Positions 61,782 to 64,000 of a stretch of 64,000 nt of DNA are shown piece by piece. A program made the translations under genes and the position numbers. The notes beneath the pieces are model-generated. The model was not told the origin of the DNA and searched no databases. It saw only the letters and a list, made by a program, of their open reading frames with translations. This DNA comes from Paulinella micropora (taxonomy: Eukaryota > Cercozoa > Imbricatea > Euglyphida > Paulinellidae): assembly GCA_019918135.1 (NCBI GenBank), contig WBZZ01000074.1, positions 22,501-86,500 on the forward strand, written 5' to 3'. The stretch's first letter is position 1; each line of letters begins with the position of its first letter.

Positions 61782-62166
61782 ATGATCGGGGCCACCGATG
61801 GAGCTCCTGAGGGTAAGACTGCACTAAGCCGAGGTTATTCCGCAGTCCCAGCAACCTCTTGCAAGACGTCACCGAATGTGCAAGTGCATACACCAAGCGC
61901 GGTTGCTAGAGCTGCCTCGAAACCCCACCCATAACAATCTGGTGTCTGCTGGGTCCTGGGCTATCAACCAGCATATGCGGAGTTTAAGATCTTTTACGCG
62001 CGCAACGACCCTCCTCCCCAGCATCTACCACCAAAGGGTTATGAGTTGGCGTCACAGTTTAACGCCTTGAGGCCATTGGGCTGGAACTCTGTTTAGCAAG
62101 TGTGACTAGGTTTTTTCATCGGGATTTCCCTCAAATATGTCACAGTCAACACTCCAAGGCAGATTT

Positions 62167-62272
62167 ACTATATCTGAGGCGTACTGATGCAGCTAATGGC
62201 ATATCCTCAACGGACATAAGCCTCCAATACCCTTGTTCGAGGTACTCCACCCCCCCGTGTCAGTCTCTCGCC

Positions 62273-62273
<1 letters not shown>
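62167..62273. repeat. ~107-bp direct repeat R2
   Basis: Second copy; directly followed by the TAA microsatellite. The 385 bp between R1 and R2 hold no convincing gene. Confidence 0.9.

Positions 62274-62367
<94 letters not shown>
62274..62367. repeat. TAA microsatellite
   Basis: About 31 TAA units, read as poly-Tyr or poly-Ile in the frames that cross it. It truncates the CACTA transposase. Confidence 0.97.
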
Positions 62368-62817
62368 GTACCTAGGGGCTGCGCCAACACCTGAAAGGAT
62401 GGTTTGCGGTCCGCTTCGCGCACCCCGCACCCCCCTCTTCCCAAGTTCGCTTTTCCTCTCATTCTCACATGCACAACCTTTACAGCCTTGGAGCAACTCA
62501 GCGTCTTCCACTGCTTGTTTAATGCAGTCCTCCTGCAGGTGCGCAAAAATAGGCACATCTTGGAACCCCTTGTACTGTCCTTCTGCGCTGATAGCAGCGT
62601 TACGGCCGTACCGGATGGCGTTTTCATGCGTTTTCCGGCGCGGGGGGTCCGCTCCCTCTGGGTGTCGCCAGTCATAGAAGTCCCCTACTTTGACCGCCCT
62701 CATTTCACACTTTGTACAGCCCTCGTAGCCTAGCTGGTTGTGACAGAGCACCTGCACATGGGCAATATAATCGGCAGCCACAAAAAAAGGTTGAACTCGT
62801 TTGTTGCAGGTCCGCAA
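62368..62817 (-). pseudogene. CACTA transposase (TNP2-like), C-terminal piece
   Basis: PFFVAADYIAHVQVLCHNQL, GYEGCTKCEMRAVKVGDFYD and a following RRKTHENAI match the part of TNP2/Transposase_21 proteins where L-x-G-W-x-x-x-G-x-x-A-C-P-x-C occurs. The reading frame differs from the piece to its right (shift or intron near 62.8 kb). The piece ends in the TAA microsatellite at 62367, so the rest of the transposase is missing. CACTA transposases move DNA by cut and paste. Confidence 0.7.
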
Positions 62818-63142
62818 TAAGTGGCTTCAACCAGGGCTTCAGTACGCGTGGCTTGCTAGGCCCTGGTATAATGTCACTAAAAACCGTGAAGCGAGAGTCG
62901 GAACGTAAGAAAAAGGGCAGGTTAAGTATTTCCAGAGTTACTAGTTGAACACTGTACGTCGTATTCACCGTGCGAAAACACTGTATTCCATCAAAAAAGA
63001 GCGCCAGGGTCAGGACGTTGGGGTCGCGAATGTACTTCTTCCTCGCAGGGCTACCCCGTAGCTCCGTGGGGATGTACAAGCGTACAGGCATGCCTGTTGA
63101 CTTGCTCACCGGGATGTAACGTTGAACATCTATGTCAGCCAT
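62705..63142 (-). pseudogene. CACTA transposase (TNP2-like), central piece
   Basis: PNVLTLALFFDGIQCFRTVN corresponds to L-x-L-x-x-D-G-x-x-P-F in TNP2. YSVQLVTLEILNLPFFLRSD matches the S-x-W-P-V-x-L-x-x-x-N-L-P-x-x-x-R block, and IIPGPSKPRVLKPWLKPLIA matches I-I-P-G-P-K-x-P-x-x-L...L-x-P-L-x-D-E-L. The match is good enough to name the family. The frame begins just where the upstream piece ends, in another frame; either a frameshift or an intron near 63.14 kb explains this. Confidence 0.8.
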
Positions 63143-63614
63143 GCACTGTTGTCATGAACCTTGAAGTATTTCCAGGGGCTGGAAATATTTCCAGACAAGT
63201 TGCTTGGGCCAGCACCGCAGCCAAGGACTCCTTCACATCCAGGTGCCGTAACATCCATTTCGGAGCCTCTTCCGGTGTGATTGCGATGTCTTTATGACAC
63301 GCTCTGCACCTGGGCGGAACGGTGCCCTTCCATTCAGAAACACCTTCCTTGCATTCATTGGGGCAGACGAAATAATTCTTGCGGATGTGCGCGATGCTGC
63401 GGAACATGCTTTTCGCGAAACTCTGCCATCCGGGGATGACCGGGGCAGGCGCGCCACCATCCAAAACAACTAGATTGATTATGTCCACCACGGCCTCCAT
63501 GAGGGCACGAGGAGCGTGGTGAAAGGCTGCCAGCTCTGCCAGCATGTCCAGAACGGCGCCCCGTGTCAGCAAGCCATTGCGGAACAACTTGCAGGACAGG
63601 CCATCCGTGGACAA
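63135..63614 (-). pseudogene. CACTA transposase (TNP2-like), N-terminal piece
   Basis: A helical region (LLTRGAVLDMLAELAAFHHA, VPVIPGWQSFAKSM-like) is followed by YFVCPNECKEGVSEWKGTVP and CRAC. This matches the N-terminal zinc-binding part of TNP2 proteins (C-P-N-x-C...C-P-x-C). It lies upstream of the central piece on the same strand. Confidence 0.7.
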
Positions 63615-63637
63615 CTCTCCCTCGTCCGCCCCATGTG

Positions 63638-63910
63638 CTAAGCGCCTTCTCTAAGGTTGTCTTCCACTTGCTGTTGCAGCCAAGCAAGGCGGACTTGTTG
63701 TTCGAGATCCCCTGCATCAAGATCGCGATGGTCGTCAATGTCGCGGTCACTGTCGTGGCCACTGTCATGATCAGTAAAAGCATTGGTGCTGTCACACACG
63801 TCGACGTCCGCATTGTCGTCCTTCTCCTGCGCCGCTGCGTGTCTCTGAACAAGACCTGCAAAACAGACGTACACACACAAAAGTATTACATACCCTCCTT
63901 CTCCATACAT
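63638..63910 (-). pseudogene. Possible CACTA transposase start, Asp-rich
   Basis: FTDHDSGHDSDRDIDDHRDL is acidic and low-complexity, and LEQQVRLAWLQQQVEDNL is helical. Acidic leaders are common at TNP2 starts. It may belong to the same transposase; the join is uncertain. The last ~90 bases of the window show nothing more. Confidence 0.4.
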
Positions 63911-64000
63911 ACATACATGCTGTCATATATTCAACGCGCAGAATTAATATACGTTGAGACATAGTTGCAGATAATACAGGCGTACATAGTTACACATACA

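Noticed and set aside
62193-62675. Poly-Ile and poly-Tyr frames
   Set aside because: They come from the TAA microsatellite.

Overview
The window reads as eukaryotic repeat-rich DNA, probably from an alga or another protist. This is inferred from Ty1/copia and Ty3-like retrotransposons, a CACTA-type transposase, a tRNA-derived SINE, TAA/AAAT microsatellites and an integrated Polinton-like DNA virus. I found no host gene I can defend; one short possible exon lies at 59736-59993. The species cannot be named from the sequence.

Layout. A decayed copia element (D, minus strand) fills about 420-7640, followed by a gene-free stretch. From 8903 to 57875 there is a four-level nest. The outermost layer is a Ty3-like element (C, minus strand) bounded by direct repeats at 8903-9515 and 57256-57875. 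A copia element (A, plus strand) interrupts C at 16670-52153 with target duplication GGAAC. A second copia element (B, plus strand, 16822-44221) sits inside the left LTR of A. A 21,021-bp Polinton-like virus (PLV, 18059-39079) sits inside B, with ~360-bp terminal inverted repeats and a perfect 6-bp target duplication GAAGGT. By my hand counts, paired-repeat divergence falls inward: C about 2%, A about 1.5%, B about 1%. That agrees with the insertion order C, A, B, PLV, and makes the virus the youngest layer. Right of the nest are a 227-bp x3 tandem array, gene-poor AT-rich DNA, microsatellites, the SINE and a truncated CACTA transposase at 62.4-63.9 kb on the minus strand.

The PLV is clearly more AT-rich than the retroelements. 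It has a minus-strand integrase at the left. A mainly plus-strand virion block follows: fibre with S74 chaperone domain, membrane protein, packaging ATPase, basic core protein, adenain/Ulp1-like protease, penton, major capsid protein, a second fibre-like pair and a lipase. A minus-strand replication block (SF1 helicase, family-B-like polymerase, zinc-finger proteins) closes it at the right. Two GIY-YIG nucleases flank the virion block. As a unit, integrase and TIRs account for insertion, polymerase and helicase for copying, and ATPase, protease, capsid, penton and core for building a particle, with the fibres presumably for host attachment. It looks nearly complete but carries roughly ten breaks, so it is best read as a young fossil.

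The most novel signal is a set of small hairpins placed just before PLV virion genes. They fall in two sequence classes with compensatory stem changes, and downstream T-tract/AATATA promoter-like motifs recur through the same block.
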